This document shows, in pieces, positions 1 through 6,949 of a stretch of 64,000 nucleotides of DNA. The position numbers and the translations under genes are program-made. The stretch lies in the NCBI RefSeq assembly GCF_900105065.1, contig NZ_LT629749.1, forward strand, positions 496,001 through 560,000, in the 5' to 3' direction. A model generated the notes under the pieces. The model did not search any database, was not told the origin of the DNA, and saw only the letters and a program-made list of their open reading frames with translations. Source of the stretch: Friedmanniella luteola. GTDB lineage: Bacteria > Actinomycetota > Actinomycetes > Propionibacteriales > Propionibacteriaceae. Each line of letters opens with the position of its first letter. Within the stretch, counting starts at the first letter, position 1.

Positions 1-636
1 CGGCCGGTCGTCCACGAACGCGGCCAGCACCGCGTCGTCGTGGCCGGCGAGCACCTCGGTCGCGCGGCTGCGGAGGACGGCCTCGGGCAGCGGCCGGACG
101 ACCACCCCCGCGGTGGCCGCGTCGACGACCTCCTGCAGGGCCAGCACGTCGACGCCGAGCCGGCGGCCGACCCGCTCGACGACGTCCTCGGGCCGGGCGC
201 CGGCGCGGTCGCACTTGTTGACGAAGACGACGCAGGGCAGGCCGAGCCGGCGCAGGGCCCGGTGCAGCTTCACCGTCTGGGCCTGCACGCCCTCGACGGC
301 GGAGACGACGAGCACGGCCCCGTCCAGCATGGCGAGGGCCCGCTCGACCTCGGCGATGAAGTCGGCGTGGCCCGGGGTGTCGAGCAGGTTCACCAGGACG
401 TCGTCGACGACGAAGGTGGCGACGGCGGAGCGGATCGTGATGCCGCGGCGGCGCTCCAGGGCCATGGTGTCGGTCTGGGTGTCGCCCGCGTCGACGCTGC
501 CGGCGCGGTCGAGGACCCCGGCGGCGACGAGCAGGCGCTCGGTCAGGCTGGTCTTACCGGCGTCGACATGGGCGACGACGCCCATGACCAGGGTGCGCGG
601 CGCGAGGGTGCGCGCGGGAGTGGGGAGCAAGGGCAC
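1..636 (-). CDS. TetM/Otr(A)-like ribosomal-protection GTPase, N-terminal part (runs off window)
   Basis: This is the N-terminal 212 codons of an EF-G-like translational GTPase; the rest lies beyond base 1. The frame reads MGVVAHVDAGKTSLTERLL (P-loop), then a switch region with [18 protein letters not shown] (G3) and VNKCDRA (G4). AHVDAGKTSLTERLL is typical of the TetM/TetO/Otr(A) group, which removes tetracycline from the ribosome, rather than of housekeeping EF-G. The family has housekeeping-like chromosomal members in actinobacteria, so resistance cannot be concluded. The start is uncertain: GTG at 636 leaves a short leader before the P-loop, while ATG at 585 would begin immediately at it. 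It is divergent from the DsrE-like gene. Confidence 0.8.
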   Translation of the reverse strand, partial: MPLLPTPARTLAPRTLVMGVVAHVDAGKTSLTERLLVAAGVLDRAGSVDAGDTQTDTMALERRRGITIRSAVATFVVDDVLVNLLDTPGHADFIAEVERALAMLDGAVLVVSAVEGVQAQTVKLHRALRRLGLPCVVFVNKCDRAGARPEDVVERVGRRLGVDVLALQEVVDAATAGVVVRPLPEAVLRSRATEVLAGHDDAVLAAFVDDRP

Positions 637-787
637 GTCCGTCTGGGAGGAGGGTCACCGGCTGGGTCGTGCGGGCTGCTCGCATGGCGGGATCTCCTCG
701 GGGCTGGACGTGCAGGGGCGATGCAAGCACGCCGGCGGGCGCGGGGCCACCGGTTTTCCGCACCGGCCCGGCGGCGCCCGCGGGTGG

Positions 788-793
788 CAGACT
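788..793 (+). promoter_or_regulatory. -10 hexamer of a leaderless promoter
   Basis: CAGACT ends 6 bases before the ATG at 800 and no Shine-Dalgarno is present. This spacing puts the transcription start at or next to the start codon. Confidence 0.5.
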
Positions 794-799
794 GCGGCC

Positions 800-1171
800 A
801 TGGACGCCGCGCCCCGCCCCCTCGTCGTCAAGGTGACCTGCGGTGCGGAGGCACCCGAGCGGGCCAACCAGGCCTGGACGGTGGCCTCGACGGCGCTGGC
901 CGCGGGCGCCGACGTCACCGTCTGGCTGACCGGCGAGGCCGTCTGGTTCGCCGTGCCGGGTCGGCAGCCGTCGCTCGACCTGCCCCACGCGGCCGCGGTG
1001 ACCGACCTCGTGGAGGCGGTGCGGTTGGGCGGCCGGATCGTGGTCTGCACCCAGTGCGCCGCCCGCCGCAGCCTCACCACCCAGGACCTGGTGGACGGCG
1101 CCACCATCGCGGGTGCCGCGTCCTTCGTCGAGGCGGTGCTGGCCGACGGCGTGCAGGCGCTCGTCTACTGA
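800..1171 (+). CDS. DsrE/DsrF-like family protein
   Basis: A 123-residue protein of the DsrE/DsrF/TusD fold. It has an N-terminal strand (PLVVKVTCGAE), an alpha/beta repeat with ADVTVWLTGEAVWF, and a late CTQCAARR motif with Cys83 and Cys86. Family members bind or transfer sulfur through a conserved Cys; a role here in sulfur relay is inference. ATG 800 sits 6 bases after a -10 hexamer, consistent with a leaderless mRNA. In other actinobacteria DsrE-family genes lie near ygfZ and nitrobindin-type genes, as here. Confidence 0.8.
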   Translation: MDAAPRPLVVKVTCGAEAPERANQAWTVASTALAAGADVTVWLTGEAVWFAVPGRQPSLDLPHAAAVTDLVEAVRLGGRIVVCTQCAARRSLTTQDLVDGATIAGAASFVEAVLADGVQALVY

Positions 1172-1202
1172 GCGACCGCCGCGCCCCGAGCCCGACGTCG
1201 GG

Positions 1203-2225
1203 TCAGTCCAGGCCCAGCCGCCCGGCCAGCTCGTCGGCGCTCATCGCCCCGGGCTTCAGCCCCGTCGCCGCCGCCTGCCGCGCGAGGATCGCGAGCCTCG
1301 CGTTGACCGGGGCCGCCTGCCCCGTGCGGTGGGCGATCAGCGCGATCTCGCCGTTGAGGTAGTCGGTCTCGACGTTGCCCGTGCCGCGCGTGAGCGACTG
1401 CCAGGTGGAGCCGCCGACGTCGTCGGGGACGCCGGGCACCTCGTGCATGGTGAAGCCCGCCGAGCGGGCCGCCTGCTCCTCCGCGTCGCTGGTGACGGCG
1501 ATCCCGGCGCCGGCCAGCACGGCCCGGGCCTCGGCGTCGGCCCGCGCCGTCAGCGGGCCGGTGTCGCCGTTGCCGTGGACGAGGGCCTGGAAGATGTTGC
1601 CGAGGTTGCTGATCAGCTTGCGGTACTTCCAGGGCATCACGTCCGGGGGCAGCGGCACGTCGTAGTTCGCCGCCGTCCAGTCCCGCTGCACCTGCGTGAG
1701 CAGGGCGGCGTCGCGCTCGTCGGTCTGCGCCGGCACCCGGCCGACGTGCAGCATGCCCGAGCGCGGGCCGCCGCGGATGATCACCTCGCCCGGCGTCAGG
1801 TGCACCGCGGGCATCCACACGCAGACGCCGTAGACCCGCGCGAAGTAGCGCAGGGCCATGGTCTCGCTCGCGACCCCGTTGAGCGCCATCAGCACGGGCA
1901 GCCGCTCGCCGGCGGTGCCTACCACCCGGCCGTCCGCGTGCACCGGGGCGTCGGCCCAGGTCGTCAGCGCGTCCGGCGCCTGCTGGGTCTTGGTGGCGAC
2001 CACCAGCACGTCGTCCGGGGTGAGCTCCACCTCGTCCGGGCCGCCGACGGCGTGCACCGGCACCGTCACGTCCTCGTCCGGCGTGCGCAGCCGCAGCCCG
2101 GTGCTCTGCAGCGTCGCGAGGTGCTCGCCGCGGGCGACCAGGACCGCGTCCAGCCCGGCGTGGGCCAGCCGGCCACCGATCGCCCCGCCGATGGCGCCGG
2201 CGCCGACGATGACGTAGCGGGTCAC
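1203..2225 (-). CDS. panE: 2-dehydropantoate 2-reductase
   Basis: A 340-residue ketopantoate reductase that makes pantoate from ketopantoate with NADPH, in pantothenate and CoA synthesis. The N-terminal Rossmann motif GAGAIGGAIGGRL is at residues 8-20. The C-terminal ApbA_C half includes the WKYRKLISNLGN segment with the family Lys and Asn residues. Length fits the family. GTG 2225 is the only sensible start in frame. It overlaps the stop of a 17-codon upstream ORF (GTGA junction), so translation is probably coupled to that ORF. ApbA/PanE paralogues with other 2-keto-acid substrates exist, so pantoate itself is not proven. Confidence 0.88.
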   Translation of the reverse strand: MTRYVIVGAGAIGGAIGGRLAHAGLDAVLVARGEHLATLQSTGLRLRTPDEDVTVPVHAVGGPDEVELTPDDVLVVATKTQQAPDALTTWADAPVHADGRVVGTAGERLPVLMALNGVASETMALRYFARVYGVCVWMPAVHLTPGEVIIRGGPRSGMLHVGRVPAQTDERDAALLTQVQRDWTAANYDVPLPPDVMPWKYRKLISNLGNIFQALVHGNGDTGPLTARADAEARAVLAGAGIAVTSDAEEQAARSAGFTMHEVPGVPDDVGGSTWQSLTRGTGNVETDYLNGEIALIAHRTGQAAPVNARLAILARQAAATGLKPGAMSADELAGRLGLD

Positions 2226-2275
2226 CGGGCGGCGACCGGGAGGGCAGGGGCGGGGGTGCGACGGGGGCGGGGCAT
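2222..2275 (-). CDS. 17-codon leaderless upstream ORF coupled to panE
   Basis: The ATG at 2275 opens MPRPRRTPAPALPVAAR and the TGA at 2224-2222 overlaps the GTG start of panE. The -10 hexamer TAGCGT (2287-2282) ends 6 bases before this ATG, so an mRNA from that promoter would start at it. No Shine-Dalgarno precedes panE, which suggests ribosomes reach panE by termination-reinitiation. The peptide is Pro- and Arg-rich with no runs of one biosynthetic amino acid, so classical attenuation is not evident. Confidence 0.5.
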   Translation of the reverse strand: MPRPRRTPAPALPVAAR

Positions 2276-2281
2276 GGGCTC

Positions 2282-2287
2282 ACGCTA
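2282..2287 (-). promoter_or_regulatory. -10 hexamer upstream of the panE leader ORF
   Basis: TAGCGT on the minus strand, 6 bases before the ATG of the 17-codon ORF and about 57 bases before panE. Confidence 0.5.
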
Positions 2288-2329
2288 GCCAGCGCTCCCG
2301 GGGCCCCGCCGTCGCGGGTCGTGCTCTGG

Positions 2330-2335
2330 CAGGCT
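2330..2335 (+). promoter_or_regulatory. -10 hexamer of a leaderless promoter
   Basis: CAGGCT lies 7 bases before the GTG at 2343. No ribosome binding site is visible. Confidence 0.45.
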
Positions 2336-2342
2336 GGGTGCG

Positions 2343-2828
2343 GTGAAGCTGCGGTTGAGCGTCCGGGACCTCGAACCCACCGACCTGGGCGAGCTGGGCT
2401 GGTCCGGCGGCTCCGAGCACGTCAGGGCGATGGCCGAGGCCCTGCAGGCCACCTACGCCGACGACATGGCGGTGCTGGTCGTCGCGCTGGAGAACGGCCG
2501 GCTCGTCGCCACCGGGGCGGTCGACTTCCGCCCCGACCCGCAGGCGGGCGAGCTCACCATGCTGGCCGTGCACGAGCACCTGCAGTCGCTCGGCCTCGGC
2601 ACCCGCCTCGTCGCCGCCCTCGAGAAGCGGACGCGCGCCCGCGGCCGCGGCACGGCCCGGCTGACCGTCGAGCACGACAACCCGCGGGCCCGGGCGCTGT
2701 ACCTGCGCCTCGGCTACCGCGAGGCCGGGTCCCGCGTCGAGAGCTGGCCCGTCGCGGGCGGGCGCACCTACGTCACCGCCACCACCGTCCTGGAGCGCGA
2801 CCTGAACCAGCCGTCGGCGGGTCAGTAG
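2343..2828 (+). CDS. GNAT-family N-acetyltransferase
   Basis: A 161-residue acetyl-CoA-dependent acetyltransferase. The core shows beta4 (ELTMLAVHEHLQSLGLGTRL), where the QSLGLGTRL segment is the acetyl-CoA pyrophosphate loop, followed by ARLTVEHDNPRARALYLRLGY, the motif B helix. The substrate is unknown. The GTG start 2343 follows a -10 hexamer by 7 bases. It is divergent from panE. The promoter of the next small gene overlaps this gene's stop codon. Confidence 0.85.
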   Translation: MKLRLSVRDLEPTDLGELGWSGGSEHVRAMAEALQATYADDMAVLVVALENGRLVATGAVDFRPDPQAGELTMLAVHEHLQSLGLGTRLVAALEKRTRARGRGTARLTVEHDNPRARALYLRLGYREAGSRVESWPVAGGRTYVTATTVLERDLNQPSAGQ

Positions 2829-2831
2829 AGT
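2826..2831 (+). promoter_or_regulatory. -10 hexamer overlapping the upstream gene's stop codon
   Basis: TAGAGT begins with the TAG stop of the acetyltransferase gene and ends 7 bases before the GTG at 2839, suggesting a leaderless start for the small membrane peptide. Confidence 0.45.
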
Positions 2832-2838
2832 GGGCGCT

Positions 2839-2967
2839 GTGTCTGCGACCTCTGCCGTCCTCCTGCTCGTCGGGGTGACCGCCCTCGGGCTGGCCGTCCT
2901 GGTGCTGCTCGGCCTCGTGCTGCGGCCTGCGCCGGTGCCGGTGCGCGTCCGGGGCCGGGAGCGCTGA
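2839..2967 (+). CDS. 42-residue single-pass membrane peptide
   Basis: GTG 2839 opens a 42-residue frame ending with TGA at 2965-2967. Residues 5-28 (SAVLLLVGVTALGLAVLVLL) form one strongly hydrophobic helix followed by a short basic tail, VRVRGRER, which should stay in the cytoplasm. The nitrobindin gene starts 3 bases after its stop, so the two are likely co-transcribed. A leaderless -10 (TAGAGT) lies just upstream. It may be an assembly or anchoring peptide; no function can be assigned. Confidence 0.55.
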   Translation: MSATSAVLLLVGVTALGLAVLVLLGLVLRPAPVPVRVRGRER

Positions 2968-2970
2968 CCC

Positions 2971-3465
2971 GTGGCCTTCGAGATCACCCAGGACCTGCAC
3001 CCCGACCTCATGCCGATCGCGTGGATGATCGGCCGCTGGGAGGGCTCCGGCAAGGGCACCTACCCCGGCACCGACGACTTCGACTTCGGTCAGCAGGTCG
3101 ACTTCGCCCACAACGGCGGCAACTACCTGCACTACCTGTCCCAGACCTTCGAGACCGACGACGCCGGCAAGGCCGTCCGTCCCCTCTCGATGGAGACCGG
3201 CTTCTGGCGGCCGCAGCCCGACGGCACCATCGAGGTCGTGCTGAGCCATCCCGAGGGCTACACCGAGATCTGGTACGGCAAGATCAACGGTGCCCAGATC
3301 GAGCTGTCGACCGACGCCGTGGTGCGCACGGCGACGGCCGAGGACTACGCGGCGGGCCAGCGGCTCTACGGCAACGTGGAGGGCGAGATGCTCTGGACGC
3401 TGGACAAGGCGGCCAACGGGCTGCCGCTGCAGTCGCACCTGTGGGCGCGGCTCGTCCGCGGCTGA
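2971..3465 (+). CDS. Nitrobindin-type heme-binding protein (FABP/THAP4-like domain)
   Basis: A 164-residue beta-barrel protein. It has the nitrobindin signature GRWEGSGKGTYPG at residues 21-33 and a C-terminal His156 in LQSHLWARL, which matches the proximal heme ligand of characterised nitrobindins. These bind ferric heme and isomerise peroxynitrite to nitrate. Length equals that of the mycobacterial homologue. GTG 2971 follows the small membrane peptide by 3 bases. A cytoplasmic nitrosative-stress role is inferred from the family. Confidence 0.85.
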   Translation: MAFEITQDLHPDLMPIAWMIGRWEGSGKGTYPGTDDFDFGQQVDFAHNGGNYLHYLSQTFETDDAGKAVRPLSMETGFWRPQPDGTIEVVLSHPEGYTEIWYGKINGAQIELSTDAVVRTATAEDYAAGQRLYGNVEGEMLWTLDKAANGLPLQSHLWARLVRG

Positions 3466-3475
3466 GGCCGCCCGC

Positions 3476-3504
3476 GGACCGGTCGCGGGAAGAAAGACCG
3501 GTCC
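3476..3504 (+). terminator. Hairpin between the nitrobindin and ygfZ genes
   Basis: A perfect 9-bp stem, GGACCGGTC / GACCGGTCC, flanks an 11-base A-rich loop 11 bases after the nitrobindin stop. There is no U tract, as usual in actinobacteria, so it could also be a leader hairpin of ygfZ. Confidence 0.4.
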
Positions 3505-3522
3505 CTCGACGCTGACCTGGGC

Positions 3523-4485
3523 ATGAGCTCCCCAGTTGCGATCGTGGCCGAGTCCGGACTGGACGCCGGGGTGCCCTGGCACTACGGCGACCCGATGCGC
3601 GAGCAGCGGCTGTTCGGGACCGGCGCGGCCGTCGTCGACCTCTCGCACCGCGGCGTGCTGACCCTCACGGGACCCGACCGGCTCGGTTGGCTGCACTCGC
3701 TGACCACGCAGCACCTGACCGACCTGCGGCCCGGGGTCGGGGTCACCACCCTGGTGCTCTCCCCGCAGGGCCACGTCGAGCACGTCCTCTACGGCGTCGA
3801 CGACGGCACCACCTTCTGGGCCCACACCGAGCCGGGCGCCGCCCCCGCGCTGGTCGCCTGGCTGGACCGGATGCGCTTCATGATGCGGGTCGAGGTCGCC
3901 GACCGGACCGCCGACACCGCCGTCGTCTGGCAGCTGGGTGACGCGCCGTCGGAGTTCCTGGCCCGCGGCGGCCTGGACTCCCTCGGAGGGCGCGAGCTCT
4001 TCGTCCCCCGCGACCGGCTGGCGGAGGCGCTGGACCTGGCCCCGCGCGCCGGCACCTGGGCCCTCGAGGCCCGCCGGATCGAGGCGGGCGTGCCGCGGAT
4101 CGGCCTCGACACCGACCACCGCACGATCCCGAACGAGATCGGGTTGCTGGGCGTCGGCGTCCACCTGGACAAGGGGTGCTACCGCGGCCAGGAGACGGTC
4201 GCCCGGGTGCACACGCTCGGTCGGCCGCCGCGCCGGCTGGTCCGGCTGCTGCTCGACGGCAGCGTCGACACCCTGCCCACCGTGGGGTCCGCGGTGGAGC
4301 TGGCGGGCCGCAGCATCGGCTTCGTCGGCGGGTCCGCCCGGCACCACGAGCTGGGGCCGGTCGCCCTGGCCCTGGTCAAGCGGAACACCGACCCGGAGGC
4401 CGAGCTGCTGGTCGACGCGGTGGCCGCGCGGGCCGAGACGCTGGTCGACCCCGACATCGGCCTGCACGTCCGCCCCCGGCTCTGA
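3523..4485 (+). CDS. ygfZ: Folate-binding YgfZ/GcvT-like protein
   Basis: A 320-residue aminomethyltransferase-related protein with the diagnostic YgfZ motif KGCYRGQE at residues 217-224 (Cys219). YgfZ proteins use tetrahydrofolate in Fe-S cluster assembly or repair. The N-terminal folate-binding region includes the DLSHRGVLTLTGPDR segment. ATG 3523 lies shortly after a hairpin. The Fe-S photolyase at 38.4 kb is one potential client, but that link is speculation. Confidence 0.88.
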   Translation: MSSPVAIVAESGLDAGVPWHYGDPMREQRLFGTGAAVVDLSHRGVLTLTGPDRLGWLHSLTTQHLTDLRPGVGVTTLVLSPQGHVEHVLYGVDDGTTFWAHTEPGAAPALVAWLDRMRFMMRVEVADRTADTAVVWQLGDAPSEFLARGGLDSLGGRELFVPRDRLAEALDLAPRAGTWALEARRIEAGVPRIGLDTDHRTIPNEIGLLGVGVHLDKGCYRGQETVARVHTLGRPPRRLVRLLLDGSVDTLPTVGSAVELAGRSIGFVGGSARHHELGPVALALVKRNTDPEAELLVDAVAARAETLVDPDIGLHVRPRL

Positions 4486-4579
4486 GCCCGGCCGGTCCAC
4501 CCACCCCGCAGGGTGTGGACCCGGGTGGTCGGCGACTGCCATGCTCGTCGCGACCGACCCGACCAGCAGAGGACGTCCC

Positions 4580-4894
4580 GTGACCGAGCAGAAGCAGATC
4601 AAGGTCGAGGTGGACGGCGCGGTCGTCGCCGAGGCCGTCGTGACCCCGCCCGACGAGGATGCCCGGGCGCGAGCCCAGGTGCACGTCGACCCCGGCCACC
4701 TGCCCGCCGGGACCCGCCAGCAGGTGGCCGCGGCGGTGCACGAGGCGGTCGTCGCCGACGCCGCCCAGCACCTCACCGCCGCACTGCCACGGGGGGACGC
4801 CGAGCTGGTGGAGGAGATGCGCGGGCACCTCGACCACGCCGAGCTCCGCAGCGCCGGCGCCAGCAGCATCATCGAGGGCGACGTCAAGCAGTAG
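4580..4894 (+). CDS. Hypothetical 104-residue acidic protein
   Basis: Starts at GTG 4580 after an AGAGGA Shine-Dalgarno; a possible -10 CATGCT lies about 35 bases upstream. The protein begins TEQKQIKVEVDGAVV and continues with helical, Ala/Glu/His-rich sequence (VAAAVHEAVVADAAQHLTA), ending ASSIIEGDVKQ. No signal peptide, membrane segment or Cys is present. I do not recognise the family. Confidence 0.6.
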   Translation: MTEQKQIKVEVDGAVVAEAVVTPPDEDARARAQVHVDPGHLPAGTRQQVAAAVHEAVVADAAQHLTAALPRGDAELVEEMRGHLDHAELRSAGASSIIEGDVKQ

Positions 4895-4981
4895 CCCCGG
4901 TCAGCGGTAGCCCCGTCCAGCAGCAGCCCCCGCCCAGCAGGAGGCCTGACGGGCCGGCCCGGACCCTCGGGCCCCCTCAGG

Positions 4982-5063
4982 TCCCCCACTTCACACCCCG
5001 TGGACGGTCCGCGCACCCTCTGCACGGGGTGTGACGTGCACCGACGGGGTGTGAAGTGGGGGA
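4982..5063. repeat. Intergenic palindrome with alternative arms
   Basis: Two perfectly complementary 20-base arms (4982-5001 and 5044-5063) are separated by 42 bases. A further copy of the right-arm core, ACGGGGTGTGA, sits in the spacer at 5024-5034, so the left arm can pair with either. It lies between the convergent hypothetical gene and asparaginase gene. It may be a bidirectional terminator, a mobile palindromic repeat or a protein-binding site. Confidence 0.6.
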
Positions 5064-5145
5064 CAGGCTGCTGACCGGCGGGTCGGGTCTGGTCGGCAGG
5101 CCGTCGGGCCGAGTCTGGCAGCAGCCTCCGACAGCGCGGGAGGCG

Positions 5146-6123
5146 TCAGCCGCCGAGGGCGCCCAGGGCCTCGCGGACCGGGCGGACCTCGCCCACGCGC
5201 TCGCCGTGACCCAGCACCGGCTCGCTCACCTGGGCGTCCAGGGTCGGGTGGTCGAAGCCGAGCCGTTGCAGCACCGCCGCCATCAGCACGGCCCGGGCGC
5301 GCGGGCCGCCGTCGCTGATCTTGAGCGCGACGCCGCGGCCGTCGGGCAGCCCGACGGCGTAGACGGCCTCCGCGCCGGCCTTGCCCAGCAGGCCCGGGAC
5401 CGCTCGGTGCAGCGCCAGCTCGTCCCGCGTCGTGCCGGAGGTGAACTCCGGGTGCGCGCGGACCGCGTCCGCGACCCGACGTTCGGGTCCGTCGGCGGCC
5501 GCGGCCAGCCGGCCGAACGCGCGGGCCAGGCCGTACAGGGTCAGGGCGAACAGCGGGGCGCCGCAGCCGTCGACGGCCAGGTTGGTGGCCTGCTCGCCCG
5601 CCAGGTCGTCGATGGTGCGCAGCACCGCCAGCTGGGTCGGGTGGTCGGGATCGCGGTAGGTCGCCACGTCGGCGCCCAGCGCGACCGTCGTCGCCAGCAT
5701 CCCGGCGTGCTTGCCCGAGCAGTTCATGAACACCGGGGAGCGGGGGACCCCCGCCCGGATGGCCGCTTCCCGCGCTGCCTCGTCCAGCGGCCAGTCGGGC
5801 GGGGTCTGCAGCGCCCGCTCGTCCAGGCCGGCGCCGGCCAGGATCTGCCGGACCCCGTCGACGTGGAAGCTCTCGCCCGAGTGCGACGCCGCCACCAGGG
5901 CGAGCAGGGCGCCGTCGAGGTCGAGCCCGGCGCGCAGCATCCCGACCGCCTGCAGGGGCTTGCTGGAGCTGCGGGGGTACATCGGGGCGAACTCCGCGCC
6001 CACCGAGCTGAGCACGGCCCCGTCCGGTCCGGTCACCACCACCCGGCCGTGGTGCACGCTCTCGACGAAGCCGCTGCGCACGACCTCCACCAGGATCGGG
6101 TCGTCGTCCTCGGGCCGCGTCAT
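5146..6123 (-). CDS. L-asparaginase II family amidohydrolase
   Basis: A 325-residue protein of the Rhizobium-type asparaginase family (PF06089), unrelated to the AnsA/AnsB fold. Visible landmarks are PRSSSKPLQAVG, the ASHSGE motif, FMNCSGKHAGML and VDGCGAPLFAL, which carry the family Ser, Lys and Cys residues. It would hydrolyse L-asparagine to aspartate and ammonia in the cytoplasm. ATG 6123 is preferred because a -10 hexamer (TAGATT) ends 7 bases before it; an upstream in-frame ATG at 6162 would bury that promoter. Confidence 0.85.
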   Translation of the reverse strand: MTRPEDDDPILVEVVRSGFVESVHHGRVVVTGPDGAVLSSVGAEFAPMYPRSSSKPLQAVGMLRAGLDLDGALLALVAASHSGESFHVDGVRQILAGAGLDERALQTPPDWPLDEAAREAAIRAGVPRSPVFMNCSGKHAGMLATTVALGADVATYRDPDHPTQLAVLRTIDDLAGEQATNLAVDGCGAPLFALTLYGLARAFGRLAAAADGPERRVADAVRAHPEFTSGTTRDELALHRAVPGLLGKAGAEAVYAVGLPDGRGVALKISDGGPRARAVLMAAVLQRLGFDHPTLDAQVSEPVLGHGERVGEVRPVREALGALGG

Positions 6124-6130
6124 GCCCCGG

Positions 6131-6136
6131 AATCTA
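6131..6136 (-). promoter_or_regulatory. -10 hexamer of a leaderless promoter
   Basis: TAGATT on the minus strand ends 7 bases before the asparaginase ATG at 6123. Confidence 0.5.
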
Positions 6137-6220
6137 CGGGGCGCCCCGGTGCGCCCTCGCACCCGGCGCCGCCGCGAGGCGTGCGGAGGGGGTTTGTCCG
6201 GACAGGGGTCGGGATGGACT

Positions 6221-6226
6221 TAGGCT
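6221..6226 (+). promoter_or_regulatory. -10 hexamer of a leaderless promoter
   Basis: TAGGCT ends 6 bases before the GTG at 6233, upstream of the phosphoglucomutase-phosphorylase operon. Confidence 0.5.
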
Positions 6227-6232
6227 CCTCGT

Positions 6233-6949
6233 GTGAACTGGGACCACTACGGAGCGGTGCTCTTCGACCTCGACGGTGTGCTGACGCCGACGGCGGAGGT
6301 CCACATGCGCGCCTGGCGGGAGCTCTTCGTGGACTTCCTGACCCGGCGGGGCGTCGTCGACCAGCCCTACGTCGAGGCCGACTACTTCGAGCACATCGAC
6401 GGCAAGCCGCGCTACGACGGCGTCCGCTCGCTGCTCACGTCCCGCGGCCTGCAGCTGGCCGAGGGCGACCCGTCCGACGGCCCCGACGTCGAGACCGTGT
6501 GCGGGCTGGGCAACCGGAAGAACGCGTTCTTCACCGCCGTGCTCGCCGACGACGGCGTCGTCCCCTACCCCGGCTCGGTCGTCCTGCTGGACTTCCTGGC
6601 CGAGCGCGGGATCGCGATGGCCGTCGTCTCCTCCTCCCGCAACGCCCCGGCGGTGCTCGAGGCCGCCGGTCTGGCCGAGCGCTTCGAGGTGGTCGTCGAC
6701 GGGGAGCTCGCGAAACGCGAAGGGTTGCCGGGCAAGCCGTCGGGCGCGACCTACGTCCACGCAGCCGAGCAGCTGGGCGTGCCGGTGGAGCGGGCGGTGG
6801 TGTTCGAGGACGCGCTGTCCGGCGTCGAGGCCGGCCGCGACGGCCACTTCGGGCTGGTGGTGGGCGTCGACCGCGGGGTCGGGGCCGAGCGGCTCACCGC
6901 CGCCGGCGCGGACGTCGTCGTGCAGGACCTCGCGGAGCTGGCCCGATGA
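6233..6949 (+). CDS. pgmB: HAD-family beta-phosphoglucomutase
   Basis: A 238-residue haloacid-dehalogenase-fold protein. Motif I is FDLDGVLTPT (nucleophile Asp15), motif II is VVSSSRN, and motif III/IV is VVFEDALSGVEAG. It would convert beta-glucose 1-phosphate to glucose 6-phosphate. Its stop overlaps the start of the GH65 phosphorylase (ATGA), the usual pairing in which the phosphorylase releases beta-G1P and this enzyme passes it to glycolysis. Confidence 0.88.
   Translation: MNWDHYGAVLFDLDGVLTPTAEVHMRAWRELFVDFLTRRGVVDQPYVEADYFEHIDGKPRYDGVRSLLTSRGLQLAEGDPSDGPDVETVCGLGNRKNAFFTAVLADDGVVPYPGSVVLLDFLAERGIAMAVVSSSRNAPAVLEAAGLAERFEVVVDGELAKREGLPGKPSGATYVHAAEQLGVPVERAVVFEDALSGVEAGRDGHFGLVVGVDRGVGAERLTAAGADVVVQDLAELAR

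Noticed and set aside
40-1362. Long plus-strand frame over the first 1.3 kb
   Set aside because: It is the antisense of the TetM-like GTPase and then runs out of frame through the DsrE gene.
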